Assembly: GCF_001570605.1 (NCBI RefSeq)
Contig: NZ_BBXG01000021.1
Coordinates: 62,001 to 126,000 of the forward strand
Direction: 5' to 3'
Length of the DNA: 64,000 nt
Origin: Herbidospora cretacea
GTDB taxonomy: Bacteria; Actinomycetota; Actinomycetes; Streptosporangiales; Streptosporangiaceae
Position 1 is the stretch's first letter, and every line of letters begins with the position of its first letter. The notes beneath the pieces are model-generated. The model made no database searches. It worked only from the letters and a program-made list of their open reading frames with translations, and was not told where the DNA came from. The position numbers and the translations under genes were made by a program. This document shows, in pieces, positions 27,100 to 36,425 of this stretch.

Positions 27100-28464
27100 G
27101 TGCCCGAGAAGATCGCCCAACGTGTTCGAGCCGCTCGCCTGCAGAGAGGGTTGTTGCCATTCCAAGTGACGTCCGAACTGGACGCCGACTCGATCGAACG
27201 GATTGAAAGCGGAGACCTCGAACCCACCGCGGGCATGATCAGGATCATCGCGCGAGGACTCCACTGCTCCCCCCTGTGGCTGACCGACGGACTCGACCCG
27301 CACATGATCGCGGGACTTCGGGCCGAAGCCGCCAAGGCGGGCGCCGCCCTGGCGGAAGGGCGGTTCTCCGAGGCGCGGGACCGCTACGCGACGCTGCTCC
27401 GGCAGCCGCCGCTCGGCATGGTCCCCGACCTCTGGCGGCAGGCCGAGCTCGGCCAGGCCCACGCGGCCGAACGCGAAGGCGACCTCCCTCAGGTGATCAC
27501 CAGGGTGACCCGCCTCCTCGACGCCCATCTCGACGAGCCCGCCGAGAGGGTGGCCCGGGCGAGCGGGCACTGGACGCAGTTCGTCGACTACCGCGTCCGG
27601 CTGGCCACCGTGCTGTGCCGGAGCCACCTCGAAGCGGGTGACATTTCGGCCAGCGTGGCCGTCGGCGAGCGCGCGCTCGACCGTGAGATCGGCGCGGCCG
27701 GCTGGACTTCGAGCGTCATAGAGCTCGGTTGCGCCCTGATTTCGACCTACGGAGAGCAGGTCGACCTCGGTTCTCACCCCGAAGAGGCCGGACATGGTTC
27801 GCATCTGCGATTGCATCTGCTGCTGAGCGAGCTGACGAGCGCCGCGATAGAGCTCGGAGAGCCCCGCGGCCGAATTGCGGTCGCCTGGCAGAACGGGATC
27901 ACGGCCGCGAGATCGAAAATGTCGTCCACCGCGAGAGGGCTTTTCGAGCAGGCGCTGTCCCTCTACGCGGCCGGCTACCACGATCCCCACGGCCTGGCGC
28001 GGCTCCGGGCGAGCATGGCCGGGGAGATGGTCACGGCCGACCCCGAGGCGGTCGAGGAGATCCATCCGCTCCTCATGGGGGCCCAGATCGAGCTGGCCGA
28101 CGCGGCGGCCGGGATCGTCGACCGGGGCCGCTGCACCCTCGCGCTGGCCCGCGCCGACGTCCTCAGAGGCGATCACCGCCAGGCCGTCGACCGGGCCAAC
28201 GAGGTCGTCAAAGCCGTCGGCGAGACGGCCGCGCTGCTGGTCGTCCACGCCTCGGAGGTCATCGCCGAGGCACACCTGCGGCTCGGCGAGGCCTGGGAGG
28301 CCGAACAGGCCCTCGTGGCCGCCGCCGAGCGCTGGGAGACGATGACCTCCCGCGAACGCGCCTCGGCGATGTGGATGCGGGTCGCCGACCTCAGATCGCG
28401 GGGCGGCGACCTGGAAGGCGGCCGAGCGGCCCTGGACCGGGCGCTCGCCGTGATCGGGGTCTGA
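27100..28464 (+). CDS. XRE-type HTH regulator with TPR-like helical C-terminus
   Basis: 454 residues; GTG 5 nt after AGGAG. N-terminal helix-turn-helix, residues 3-60 (IAQRVRAARLQRGLLPFQVTSELDADSIERIESGDLEPTAGMIRIIARGLHC), then about 380 residues of alpha-helical repeats resembling TPRs (AALAEGRFSEARDRYATLLRQ, SHLEAGDISASVAVGERALD, ARADVLRGDHRQAVDRANEVVK, GGDLEGGRAALDRALAVI). This layout matches actinobacterial regulators that bind a peptide or protein through the TPRs. It is divergent from the transposase-derived gene and carries its own operator-like site. The last 74 nt overlap the convergent gene. Confidence 0.85.
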   Translation: MPEKIAQRVRAARLQRGLLPFQVTSELDADSIERIESGDLEPTAGMIRIIARGLHCSPLWLTDGLDPHMIAGLRAEAAKAGAALAEGRFSEARDRYATLLRQPPLGMVPDLWRQAELGQAHAAEREGDLPQVITRVTRLLDAHLDEPAERVARASGHWTQFVDYRVRLATVLCRSHLEAGDISASVAVGERALDREIGAAGWTSSVIELGCALISTYGEQVDLGSHPEEAGHGSHLRLHLLLSELTSAAIELGEPRGRIAVAWQNGITAARSKMSSTARGLFEQALSLYAAGYHDPHGLARLRASMAGEMVTADPEAVEEIHPLLMGAQIELADAAAGIVDRGRCTLALARADVLRGDHRQAVDRANEVVKAVGETAALLVVHASEVIAEAHLRLGEAWEAEQALVAAAERWETMTSRERASAMWMRVADLRSRGGDLEGGRAALDRALAVIGV

Positions 28465-29587
28465 GCCCGCGCAGCAGGTCGGCGGGCTCCCGTCCCAGGT
28501 GCCGCAGCACGCAGCACAGGTGCGGATAGACGGCCTCGGCGCGCGGATAGCGGTCGGTGGGCGCGGCGCGCTCGTGCGCCTCGAAGGCGGCGATCAGCGC
28601 CTCGGGATAGTCGGCCAGGTAGACGCCCGAGATGCGCGGCGCGAACATCGACAGCTCCCGGTCGAGCTGCCAGTAGTAGGACACCAGGTCGGTGAGCGGC
28701 TCACACGCCTTGACCAGGTCGTCGTGGTTGTCGAAGCGGGGCACCGGATGGTCGTGGTCGCAGAAGGGCAGGTCGTCCTCGGACGCCACCTCCTCCGGCT
28801 CTCCGGGGTCGAGGGGCACGTCGGGGAACTCGATCTCGCTCTCGCCGCCGGTCTCCAGCAGGATCCGGCGGGCCGTGGCCAGCGGGGGATAGCCGAGGGT
28901 GAGGCCGCGCAGGGCCCTCGGCAGCTCGGCGAACGCGTCCATGCCCGCGAAGGTGTGGTTGGCGGGGGATTCCTTGCGATGGGACAGCAGCGCCCAGGCG
29001 GCCGTCTCAGCGGCTTCTGGGGGCAGCGCGTCGCGGTAGCAGGCGACGAGCGCCTCCAGCTCGAACAGCTCTCCGTACGTCTCCTCGCGGCCCGCCGTGA
29101 TGTGCAGGGCGTTGCCGTCGACGAGCTCGCGGTGGTATTCCAGGCCCACTCTGCGGGCGCGGGTGCACCAGGCCTGCGCCTCGTCGAGCGGAAGGGTGAA
29201 TCGGCCGAACGGCTTGCGCCCGGAAAGGAGGGCGCCGGCGATCCAGCGTTCACTCCAGCCGGGTCCGTCGTAGGGGGAGGGATCGGCGAGATCTCGCAGT
29301 AGCCCTTGAGAAAGGATCTCATTCCACGGGCTCACTAGAGAACTTCTGAATCCATTCATGGCCGGCCCGGTGAAATCCCAGACCCGGTATCCGTGCCACA
29401 CGGCCAGTATCCGCGTCCAGGCGCCGAACTCGCTTTCCGCGCGTTGTCCGTCGTATAGGCCGTGCAATGGGTTGCCGAAGTCGTCCTGGAAGGGTCCGGG
29501 TTGGCACCGTCCTACGGGGCTCACCGGCGTTCGATCATCATATAGGGGCGTCCAGCCGCGCACGGGGCCGGGCCTCCTTTCCGCCAT
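28391..29587 (-). CDS. Hypothetical protein, 398 residues, family not recognised
   Basis: Soluble and acidic, with no signal peptide or membrane helix. Recognisable only as Trp/Tyr-rich at the N-terminus (VRGWTPLYDDRTP, AWTRILAVWHGYRVWDFTG), helical in the middle (LFELEALVACYRDALPPEAAETAAWALL) and acidic near 270-300 (PDVPLDPGEPEEVASEDDLPFCDHDHP). The Arg/Pro-rich last 25 residues lie over the 3' end of the XRE-TPR gene and look like a read-through extension. The start is uncertain; a GTG nine codons upstream is possible. It faces the XRE-TPR regulator, so the two may be functionally linked, but nothing proves it. Confidence 0.6.
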   Translation of the reverse strand: MAERRPGPVRGWTPLYDDRTPVSPVGRCQPGPFQDDFGNPLHGLYDGQRAESEFGAWTRILAVWHGYRVWDFTGPAMNGFRSSLVSPWNEILSQGLLRDLADPSPYDGPGWSERWIAGALLSGRKPFGRFTLPLDEAQAWCTRARRVGLEYHRELVDGNALHITAGREETYGELFELEALVACYRDALPPEAAETAAWALLSHRKESPANHTFAGMDAFAELPRALRGLTLGYPPLATARRILLETGGESEIEFPDVPLDPGEPEEVASEDDLPFCDHDHPVPRFDNHDDLVKACEPLTDLVSYYWQLDRELSMFAPRISGVYLADYPEALIAAFEAHERAAPTDRYPRAEAVYPHLCCVLRHLGREPADLLRGLRPRSRRAPGPGPLGRLPGRRPAI

Positions 29588-29799
29588 AGGGATTGTCAGG
29601 CTCCCCACCGGCACCTTCAGAAGCGCGCCGAAACCGAAAAGAATTTTGCCTGATCAACGATCGGTCGCGCAATGCACCAAATTAACCATGATGGGCAAAT
29701 TGCGCTGCACGTGCATCCTCACGTGCCTCCGAAAAATACTTTCCCTTTTCGTGCGGTCCGAAATAGGCGGACGACGGCGGATCCGCGGGAGGGCGGCGA

Positions 29800-30210
29800 T
29801 CAGGCGGGCGTGGTCCCCAGATGGGCGCGGAGCACCCGCCGCTGCGTGGGCAGCGCCTCAGAATGACGTACGCGCCCGGCGTCGGTCAGGTTCACGAAGA
29901 CCCCGCGCCGGTCGTCGGCGCACATCGACCGCACCACGAAGCCCGACTTCTCCAGCCGGGCGATCAGCCGGGAGAGGGCGCTCTGGCTCAGGCTCACGCC
30001 GGCGGCGAGCTCCTGCACGCGGAACTTGCCGCCCGGGCTCAGGCAGACGCCCTCGACGAGCCGGTCGAGCACCTCGAACTCGCTCACGCCCAGGTCGTGG
30101 TGGTCCTGCAGCTCGCGCTCCAGGTCGGAGACGATCGCGGCGTGCCTGGCGGACAGCTCACGCCAGGTCGAGACCACGTCGGCGTCGACGTCGTTGTCGA
30201 TCTCGGTCAT
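29800..30210 (-). CDS. MarR-family transcriptional regulator
   Basis: 136 residues; GGAG 7 nt before ATG. Winged helix of the MarR type: LGVSEFEVLDRLVE, FRVQELAAGVSLSQSALSRLIARLEKSGFVVRSMCADDRRGVFVNLTDAGRV (recognition helix and DxRxxxVxLT wing). Dimeric repressor normally released by small aromatic ligands. It is divergent from an MFS efflux gene across a palindrome-rich 107 bp spacer, the classic repressor/pump arrangement. Confidence 0.92.
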   Translation of the reverse strand: MTEIDNDVDADVVSTWRELSARHAAIVSDLERELQDHHDLGVSEFEVLDRLVEGVCLSPGGKFRVQELAAGVSLSQSALSRLIARLEKSGFVVRSMCADDRRGVFVNLTDAGRVRHSEALPTQRRVLRAHLGTTPA

Positions 30211-30260
30211 CGTTCCACTCCAGATTTCCTTCGCCGCACCATAGCACCGGGACCAGTCGT

Positions 30261-30304
30261 ATGCAAACGCATTATTTGCTTGTGCATTGAATGCATGTGC
30301 ATGT
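30261..30304. promoter_or_regulatory. Probable MarR operator between regulator and MFS gene
   Basis: Overlapping inverted repeats: GCAAA-N7-TTTGC (30263-30279) and GCATTGAATGC (30284-30294), followed by further TGCAT words. An ATG inside the second palindrome is in frame with the MFS gene but is rejected as its start because it lies within this element. Confidence 0.45.
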
Positions 30305-30317
30305 AACGTCCTCGACC

Positions 30318-31706
30318 ATGATGTCTACTCGTGAGGGCCGCTGGGGGGCCTCCCTTTGGGGCGTCCTCATCGTGCTCTGCACCGTCGTCTTCCTCGACGG
30401 ACTCGACGTTTCGATGGTCGGCGTGGCGCTGCCGTCCATCCAGGCCGAACTCGGCATGTCGACCTCGGCGCTCCAGTGGGTGGTCAGCGGGTACGTCCTC
30501 GGCTACGGCGGCCTGCTGCTCCTCGGCGGACGGACCGCCGATCTGCTGGGGCGGCGCCGGGTCCTGCTCGTCGCCCTGGGCGTCTTCGCCTTCGCCTCCC
30601 TGCTCGGCGGCATCGTCGACAGCGGCGCCCTGCTCATCGCGGCCCGGTTCGTGAAGGGCATGTCGGCCGCCTTCACCGCCCCCGCGGCGCTGTCGATCAT
30701 CACCACGACCTTCGCCGAGGGGCCCGAGCGCAACCGGGCCCTGAGCATCTTCACCGCCTGCGCGGCCAGCGGTTTCTCCCTCGGGCTGATCCTGTCCGGG
30801 CTGCTGACCGAGCTCGGCTGGCGGTGGACCTTCCTCATGCCCGTGCCGGTCGCCATCGCGGCGCTGATCGCCGGGGCCCGGCTGCTGCCCCGCTCGGAGG
30901 AGCGCGGCGAGGGCGGCTACGACGTCTTCGGGGCGCTCACCATCACCGGCGGCATGCTGCTGCTCGTCTTCACCGTGGTCGAGGCTCCGGAGGTGGCGGT
31001 CGCCCGGACCGTCGCGACCGGGGTCGTCGCCCTCGTCCTGCTGGGTGTGTTCGTCTGGTGGGAGCTGCGGACCAGGCACCCCTTGGTCCGGCTCGGGATC
31101 CTGCGGTCGGCGCCGCTGCGCCGGGCCAACCTCGGGCTCGTCATCCTCTTCGGGTCGTACGTCGGGTTCCAGTTCGTCGCCATGCAGTTCTTCCAGAACA
31201 CGCTCGGCTGGTCGGCGCTGGCCACCTCGCTGGCCTTCCTGCCGGCGGGGCTGCTCGTGGCGCTGTTCTCCACCCGGGTCGGGTCGCTGGCCGACCGCCA
31301 CGGCACCCCGAAGATCATCCTGGGCGGGGCGGTGTCGCTGGTCGCCGCCTACCTGATCTTCCTGAACGTCGCGTCGAACCCGACGCTCTGGCTCATCATC
31401 CCGGGGATGCTGCTGCTCGGCGCGGCGTTCGCGCTGGCGTTCCCCTCGCTCAACATCCAGGGGACCAACGGGGTCGCCGACGCGGAACAGGGGCTCGCGT
31501 CGGGGCTCATCAACACCTCGGGCCAGGTCGGCGGGGCGGTCGTGCTGGCCGTCGTGACCGCCACCCTGACGTCGAGCGGGTCGGTCCAGGCCGCGATCGT
31601 CGTCTCGGCCGTGTTCGCCCTCATCGGGCTCGGCATCGCGATCACGGGGGTGGTCGGGGCGCGGGCCGCCGCCCGCTCCGCCGAGCCGGTTCTGGAGGCC
31701 GTGTAG
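30318..31706 (+). CDS. MFS efflux transporter (DHA2/EmrB-like)
   Basis: 462 residues from the first of two adjacent ATG codons (MMSTREGRWGASLWGVLIV). About 14 helices. VVFLDGLDVSMVGVALPSIQAELG is the DHA2 first helix (motif D1), GGRTADLLGRRRVLL motif A, RFVKGMSAAFTAPAALSII motif B and ACAASGFSLGLILSGLLTELGWRWTFLMP motif C, which marks antiporters. No Shine-Dalgarno is present before the start, so the message may be leaderless. Drug/H+ antiport is expected; regulation by the adjacent MarR protein is likely. Confidence 0.88.
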   Translation: MMSTREGRWGASLWGVLIVLCTVVFLDGLDVSMVGVALPSIQAELGMSTSALQWVVSGYVLGYGGLLLLGGRTADLLGRRRVLLVALGVFAFASLLGGIVDSGALLIAARFVKGMSAAFTAPAALSIITTTFAEGPERNRALSIFTACAASGFSLGLILSGLLTELGWRWTFLMPVPVAIAALIAGARLLPRSEERGEGGYDVFGALTITGGMLLLVFTVVEAPEVAVARTVATGVVALVLLGVFVWWELRTRHPLVRLGILRSAPLRRANLGLVILFGSYVGFQFVAMQFFQNTLGWSALATSLAFLPAGLLVALFSTRVGSLADRHGTPKIILGGAVSLVAAYLIFLNVASNPTLWLIIPGMLLLGAAFALAFPSLNIQGTNGVADAEQGLASGLINTSGQVGGAVVLAVVTATLTSSGSVQAAIVVSAVFALIGLGIAITGVVGARAAARSAEPVLEAV

Positions 31707-31743
31707 CAGATCATATTTGCGCAGGTGACGGTAGTATGCCGCA

Positions 31744-32817
31744 ATGACCCTGCCCACTTTTGAGCAGATCCGCCAGGCCCCCAAGGTGCTTCTTCACGAT
31801 CACCTCGACGGGGGCCTGCGCACGGAAACGATCATCGAGCTGGCGCGTGAGACCGGCTACGACAAACTGCCCTCCACCGACGCCGCCGAGCTGGCCGCGT
31901 GGTTCCGCGAGTCGGCCGACTCGGGGTCGCTGGAGCGCTATCTGGAGACCTTCGCCCACACCGTGGGCGTCATGCAGACCCGCGAGGCACTGGTCAGGGT
32001 GGCCGCGGAGTGCGCGGAGGACCTCGCGAACGACGGAGTGGTCTACGCCGAGGTCCGCTACGCCCCCGAACAGCACACCGAGCGCGGCCTGACGCTCGAC
32101 GAGATCGTCCAGGCCGTCAACGAGGGGTTCCGGATCGGGTCCGAAGGACGCGGCATCCGGGTCGGCGCGCTCCTGACGGCCATGCGCCACCAGGCGCGGT
32201 CGATGGAGATCGCCGAACTGGCGGTGCGCTACCGCGACGTCGGCGTGGTCGGCTTCGACATCGCCGGGGCCGAGGCGGGCTACCCGCCCACGCGCCACAT
32301 CGACGCCTTCGAGTACCTCCAGCGGGAGAACGCCCACTTCACCATCCACGCCGGTGAGGGCTTCGGGCTGCCGTCGATCTGGCAGGCCATCCAGTGGTGC
32401 GGGGCCGACCGGCTCGGCCACGGGGTGCGGATCATCGACGACATCACCGTGTCGGGAGACGACGCGAAGCTGGGCCGGCTGGCCGCCTACGTGCGGGACA
32501 TGCGGATCCCGCTGGAGATGTGCCCGACGTCCAACATCCAGACCGGGGCGGCCGACTCGATCGCCGACCACCCGATCGGGCTGCTGCGCCGCCTCCAGTT
32601 CCGGGTCACCGTCAACACCGACAACCGGCTGATGAGCGGCACCTGCGTCAGCAAGGAGTTCGCCCAGCTCGTCGACGCCTTCGGCTACGGCTGGGACGAC
32701 CTCCAGTGGTTCACCGTCAACGCCATGAAGTCGGCTTTCATCCCCTTCGACGACCGGCTCGCGCTGATCAACGGGGTGATCAAGCCGGGGTTCGCGCAGT
32801 TGAAGTGGCGCGCATGA
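31744..32817 (+). CDS. add: Adenosine deaminase
   Basis: 357 residues. Zinc enzyme turning (deoxy)adenosine into (deoxy)inosine. Metal and catalytic motifs: HDHLDGG (H18, H20), TIHAGEGFG (His and catalytic Glu) and RLGHGVRI. In [10 protein letters not shown] the Asp is kept while the usual NTDDP ends differently, as in other actinobacterial enzymes. GADRLGHG supports assignment over AMP deaminase or adenine deaminase. It feeds inosine to the purine nucleoside phosphorylase encoded 3 kb downstream. Coupled to the following gene by ATGA. Confidence 0.94.
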   Translation: MTLPTFEQIRQAPKVLLHDHLDGGLRTETIIELARETGYDKLPSTDAAELAAWFRESADSGSLERYLETFAHTVGVMQTREALVRVAAECAEDLANDGVVYAEVRYAPEQHTERGLTLDEIVQAVNEGFRIGSEGRGIRVGALLTAMRHQARSMEIAELAVRYRDVGVVGFDIAGAEAGYPPTRHIDAFEYLQRENAHFTIHAGEGFGLPSIWQAIQWCGADRLGHGVRIIDDITVSGDDAKLGRLAAYVRDMRIPLEMCPTSNIQTGAADSIADHPIGLLRRLQFRVTVNTDNRLMSGTCVSKEFAQLVDAFGYGWDDLQWFTVNAMKSAFIPFDDRLALINGVIKPGFAQLKWRA

Positions 32818-33413
32818 CCTTCCGTTCGAAGACGGCCTGGTTCTTCGGCTGGGCGTGGCTGGTGTTCGTCGTGATCAACACGGTCGACCTGATCGTGCGG
32901 GGCACGCTGCCGTCGGCGCTGGTCGTGGGCGCCTTCCTCGGCCTCGTGACGTGGATGACCTACTTCCTGGCGCTGCGGCCGGCCACGATCACCGAGGCGG
33001 GGGGCGTGCGGGTCCGCAACCCGTTCCGGACCGCCTACCTGCCGTGGGCGTCCATCGACGAGGTCACCGTTACCGGCGCGATCACGATCACCGCCGGTGA
33101 GCTGACCGTCCGCTGCTGGACGCCGATGCCCACCGCGCGCGAGCGGGCCAAGAGCCTGCGGACGCAGGACCGCCAGGTCAGGCGGGGCCGCTATCCGACC
33201 TCTCAGCCGACCCTCACCAAGGGCGAGCAGGCCGCCCGCGAGGCGATGGCCGGCCGCACCCACGCCGACTGGGTGGCCGACCAGATCAGGGAACAGGTCA
33301 CCACGAAGAAGCGCGACTCCACCGGCGAGCCGGCCGTGACGTGGGCGGTCGACTCGATCGCCGCGACGGTGGCGATGGTGGTGCTGGCCGTCGCGGCGAT
33401 CCTGGTGCTCTAG
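32814..33413 (+). CDS. PH-domain membrane protein
   Basis: 199 residues overlapping the add stop. Two N-terminal membrane helices ([41 protein letters not shown]), then a bacterial PH-like domain ([32 protein letters not shown]), a polar Lys/Arg-rich linker and a C-terminal helix ([18 protein letters not shown]). Such low-mass PH proteins are common in actinobacteria and have no known reaction. Tail-to-tail with the mutase gene, 4 nt overlap. Confidence 0.75.
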   Translation: MTFRSKTAWFFGWAWLVFVVINTVDLIVRGTLPSALVVGAFLGLVTWMTYFLALRPATITEAGGVRVRNPFRTAYLPWASIDEVTVTGAITITAGELTVRCWTPMPTARERAKSLRTQDRQVRRGRYPTSQPTLTKGEQAAREAMAGRTHADWVADQIREQVTTKKRDSTGEPAVTWAVDSIAATVAMVVLAVAAILVL

Positions 33414-35044
33414 AGGTCCAGGGCCGTGCGGAGATCGGCCTTCAGCGCCTCGATCTGAGCGGCCGCCGCCTCCCGCGTCTCGACGATCCCGGTCACCGGG
33501 AGCACGAGTTCCAGGTAGCACTTGAGCTTCGGCTCGGTGCCGCTCGGCCGGATCACCACCCGGCCGCCGCCGGACAGCCGGTAGCGCAGGCCGTCGGTCG
33601 GGGGCAGGTCGGGGGAGCCCGCCGCCAGGTCGTCGACCGCCTCGACGGTCCGGCCGCCCAGCTCGGCGGGCGGGTCGGCCCGCAGCCGGGACATCGCGCC
33701 GGTGATCTGGGACAGGTCGTCGACGCGGAAGGAGAGCTGGCTGGTGGCGTGCAGGCCGTAGCGGACCGCCTGTTCGTCGAGCAGGTCGGTGAGGCTCAGG
33801 CCGCGCTGCTTGGCCTCGGCGGCGATGGCCGCGACGGTCAGCGCCGCGCCGATGCCGTCCTTGTCGTGGACGGGCAGGCCCTCGTCGGAGCCGACGCTGT
33901 ACCCCAGCGCCTCCTCGTAGCCGAAGACCAGCCCCTCGCCGGCCTTCATGATCCACTTGAACCCGGTCAGGGTCTCCCGGTGTCGCACGCCGTGGGCCTC
34001 GGCGATCCGCCCGAGCAGCGACGACGACACGATCGTGGTGGCCACCAGGCGGTCGGGTCCGCTCGTCGAGCGCAGCACGTGTTCGGCCAGCAGCCCGCCG
34101 ACCTCGTCACCCGTCAGCATCCGGAACGTGCCGTCGGCCTGCCGGGCCCCCACGGCGCAGCGGTCGGCGTCGGGGTCGTTGGCGATCACCAGGTCGGCGC
34201 TGACGGCCGAGGCGGAGGCCAGCTCCAGGGCCAGGTCCATCGCGCCCGGCTCCTCCGGGTTGGGGAAGGCCACCGTCGGGAAGTCGGGGTCGGGCCGCGA
34301 CTGCACCCCCACGCTCATCGGCGAGGCGAACCCGGCCAGCATGAACGCCTGCCCCAGCGTGGTCCCGCCGACGCCGTGGAGAGGGGTGTACGCCACCCGC
34401 AGATCCCGCGCCGAACCCAGCGGCAGCGACGTCACCGCCTCCAGATAGGGGGCGAGGATGTCGCGGGCCGACAGGGTCGTCCAGTCTTCGCCGAGGGGCA
34501 GCTCGTCGACCCGCCCGGCCGCGTCGATCGCCGCCGAGATCTCCGCGTCGACCGGCGGGATGATCTGCGCGCCGTCGCCCCAGTAGACCTTGTAGCCGTT
34601 GTCGCGGGGAGGGTTGTGCGAGGCCGTCACCATCACCCCGGCGTCGGCCTTGAGGTGGCGGACCGCGAAGGCCAGCACCGGCGTCGGGAAGAGCCCGCCC
34701 ATCAAGGACACCTGGAGGCCCGCCCCGGTCAGGACGGCGGCGGTGTCGCGCGCGAACACGTCGGAGTTGTGCCGCGCGTCGTATCCGACGACCACGTGAC
34801 GGCCCGGCCCCAGCACGGCCGCCAGCCCGGCCGCCGCGCGCATCACGGTCACCCGGTTCATCCGGTTGGGGCCCGCGCCGAGTTCGCCGCGCAGACCGGC
34901 CGTGCCGAACTCCAGCTTCGCGCCGAACCGGTCGGTCAGCCCGTCGTGGTCGCCCGATTCCAGGAGCGAGGCCAGTTCCGCCCGGGTCACCGGGTCGGGG
35001 TCCTGGCCGAGCCACTCCTGCGCGCGTGCCGTCAGATCGTTCAT
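33410..35044 (-). CDS. Alpha-D-phosphohexomutase-family phosphosugar mutase (PGM2/phosphopentomutase-like)
   Basis: 544 residues; four-domain phosphohexomutase. Phosphoserine loop TASHNPP with S142, N-terminal GTAGLRGELGAGPNRMN, metal loop NDPDADR (290-296), sugar-binding GYEEALGYSVG and phosphate-binding RPSGTEPKLK near the C-terminus. The longer N-terminus and the GFKWIMK segment match the PGM2 type, which acts on glucose-1-phosphate and on (deoxy)ribose-1-phosphate. Lying 14 bp after a purine nucleoside phosphorylase gene, the likely job is ribose-1-phosphate to ribose-5-phosphate. The exact sugar is inferred from context. Confidence 0.9.
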   Translation of the reverse strand: MNDLTARAQEWLGQDPDPVTRAELASLLESGDHDGLTDRFGAKLEFGTAGLRGELGAGPNRMNRVTVMRAAAGLAAVLGPGRHVVVGYDARHNSDVFARDTAAVLTGAGLQVSLMGGLFPTPVLAFAVRHLKADAGVMVTASHNPPRDNGYKVYWGDGAQIIPPVDAEISAAIDAAGRVDELPLGEDWTTLSARDILAPYLEAVTSLPLGSARDLRVAYTPLHGVGGTTLGQAFMLAGFASPMSVGVQSRPDPDFPTVAFPNPEEPGAMDLALELASASAVSADLVIANDPDADRCAVGARQADGTFRMLTGDEVGGLLAEHVLRSTSGPDRLVATTIVSSSLLGRIAEAHGVRHRETLTGFKWIMKAGEGLVFGYEEALGYSVGSDEGLPVHDKDGIGAALTVAAIAAEAKQRGLSLTDLLDEQAVRYGLHATSQLSFRVDDLSQITGAMSRLRADPPAELGGRTVEAVDDLAAGSPDLPPTDGLRYRLSGGGRVVIRPSGTEPKLKCYLELVLPVTGIVETREAAAAQIEALKADLRTALDL

Positions 35045-35058
35045 CGCCGTCCCCGAGT

Positions 35059-35859
35059 TCAGAGCTTGCCGACGACCTGGCTGAGCAGGCCACCCATGCG
35101 CTGCGCGGTGGCCCTGCCGACCTCGAGGACCTCCTCGTGGTTCAGCGGCTCCCCGACGAGCCCGGCGCCCGGATTGGTGACCAGCGACAGCGCCAGCACC
35201 TCCGCGCCGCACTGCCGGGCCGCGATGGCCTCCAGCACAGTGGACATGCCGATCAGATCCCCCCCAAGGGTGCGGAGCATGCGGATCTCGGCCGGAGTCT
35301 CATAAGTCGGGCCGCGGAAGGCGACGTACACGCCCTCGGCGAGCGACGGGTCGGTCTCCCGGGCGAGCGCGCGCAGCCGCTTGGAGTAGACCTCGGTCAG
35401 GTCGAGGAAGGTCGCGCCGGTCAGCGGGTTGGCGCCGGTCATGTTGATGTGGTCGCTGATCAGGACCGGGTCGCCCACGTTCTGGGTCTCCGGGCGCAGG
35501 CCGCCGGCGGCGTTGGTCAGCACGACCACGCGCGCCCCGGCCGCGCATGCGGTCCGGACGCCGTGGACGACCGGCTCGACGCCGAGGCCCTCATAGAGGT
35601 GAGTGCGGCCCAGGAAGATCAGGACGTGCTGCCCGTTGGGGGCCTTGACGGCCCGGATCCGCCCCGCGTGGCCCTCGACGGCCGGGGGCGCGAAACCGGG
35701 CAGGTCGGTCGAGGGGAACTCCGCCAGGGGCTCGCCGATGGCGTCGGCGGCCGGCACCCAGCCGGACCCCATCACGAGCGCGACGTCGAACGCGTCGACA
35801 CCCGTCTTCGCGCGCAGCGCGGACGCCGCGTCGGCGGCCAGGGAAAATGCGTTACTCAC
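35059..35859 (-). CDS. Purine nucleoside phosphorylase (trimeric, PNP type I/MTAP superfamily)
   Basis: 266 residues; GTG start. It splits inosine or guanosine with phosphate into base and ribose-1-phosphate. Signature parts: VALVMGSGWVPAADAIGE (phosphate loop), GHAGRIRAVKAPNGQHVLIFLGRTHLYEG, VLTNAAGGLRPE, RGPTYETPAEIRMLRTLGGDLIGMSTVLEAIAA (purine and ribose site) and VTNPGAGL. Same-strand neighbours upstream (GGCT-like) and downstream (phosphosugar mutase) suggest an operon finishing purine salvage. Confidence 0.93.
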   Translation of the reverse strand: MSNAFSLAADAASALRAKTGVDAFDVALVMGSGWVPAADAIGEPLAEFPSTDLPGFAPPAVEGHAGRIRAVKAPNGQHVLIFLGRTHLYEGLGVEPVVHGVRTACAAGARVVVLTNAAGGLRPETQNVGDPVLISDHINMTGANPLTGATFLDLTEVYSKRLRALARETDPSLAEGVYVAFRGPTYETPAEIRMLRTLGGDLIGMSTVLEAIAARQCGAEVLALSLVTNPGAGLVGEPLNHEEVLEVGRATAQRMGGLLSQVVGKL

Positions 35860-35876
35860 GCCCCCGAGCGTACAGA

Positions 35877-36329
35877 TCAGTCACCGAGGGACTTACAGGG
35901 ACGTGCACGCAGTTCGTGGACGTAGTCATCGGGAGCTCCAGCCTTCTCGGCGGCGTCGGCGATGATGCCGAGATAGCGCGCCGAGGGAAGCCCGCCCTCA
36001 TAGGAGTCGACCACGTAGAACCAGGCCAGCACGTCGCCGTCGAGCGTGGCCACCCGCAGCCGGATCTTCTTGTAGAGCCCCAGGTCGAGGCCGGTCCAGC
36101 GGTCGAGGGACGGCTCGTCCCACTCCGGGACGTCGTAGAGGACGATGAAGACCTGCGCGCCCTCGTCTTCGACCACCGTCGCGAGCGGGCCCTCCCAGCC
36201 GACGTCCTCCCCGCCGAAGGTGAGCCGCCAGCCGTTCAGCCAGCCGGTTCCCCTCATCGGCGAGTGGGGCGCCCGCTCAGCCATCTGCTTCGGATCCATG
36301 TTGCTGCCATAGGCGGCGTATACAGGCAC
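35877..36329 (-). CDS. Gamma-glutamylcyclotransferase-like protein
   Basis: 150 residues; GTG start gives MPVYAAYGSNMDPKQM, the YGSN substrate loop of the GGCT fold. Other matches are GWRLTFGGEDVGWEGPLATVVEDEG, VFIVLYDVPEWDEPSLDRW and WFYVVDSYEGGLPSARYL; E111 in SYEGG fits the catalytic acid position. The fold converts gamma-glutamyl amines to 5-oxoproline or opens related amides. The substrate in mycothiol-using bacteria is unclear. 17 bp upstream of the phosphorylase gene. Confidence 0.82.
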   Translation of the reverse strand: MPVYAAYGSNMDPKQMAERAPHSPMRGTGWLNGWRLTFGGEDVGWEGPLATVVEDEGAQVFIVLYDVPEWDEPSLDRWTGLDLGLYKKIRLRVATLDGDVLAWFYVVDSYEGGLPSARYLGIIADAAEKAGAPDDYVHELRARPCKSLGD

Positions 36330-36425
36330 CGCATCAGACTAGACCAAGATCGCCCGCCGGGCCGGTCGTGGCGGTTGCGCGTAGTCGTGCCGTTACACCT
36401 CCCCGGGTACGGAAGAATGGGACAT

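Noticed and set aside
30291-30317. ATG at 30291 as the MFS start
   Set aside because: It lies inside the palindromic operator and adds MHVHVTSST, unlike family N-termini; the double ATG at 30318/30321 fits better.
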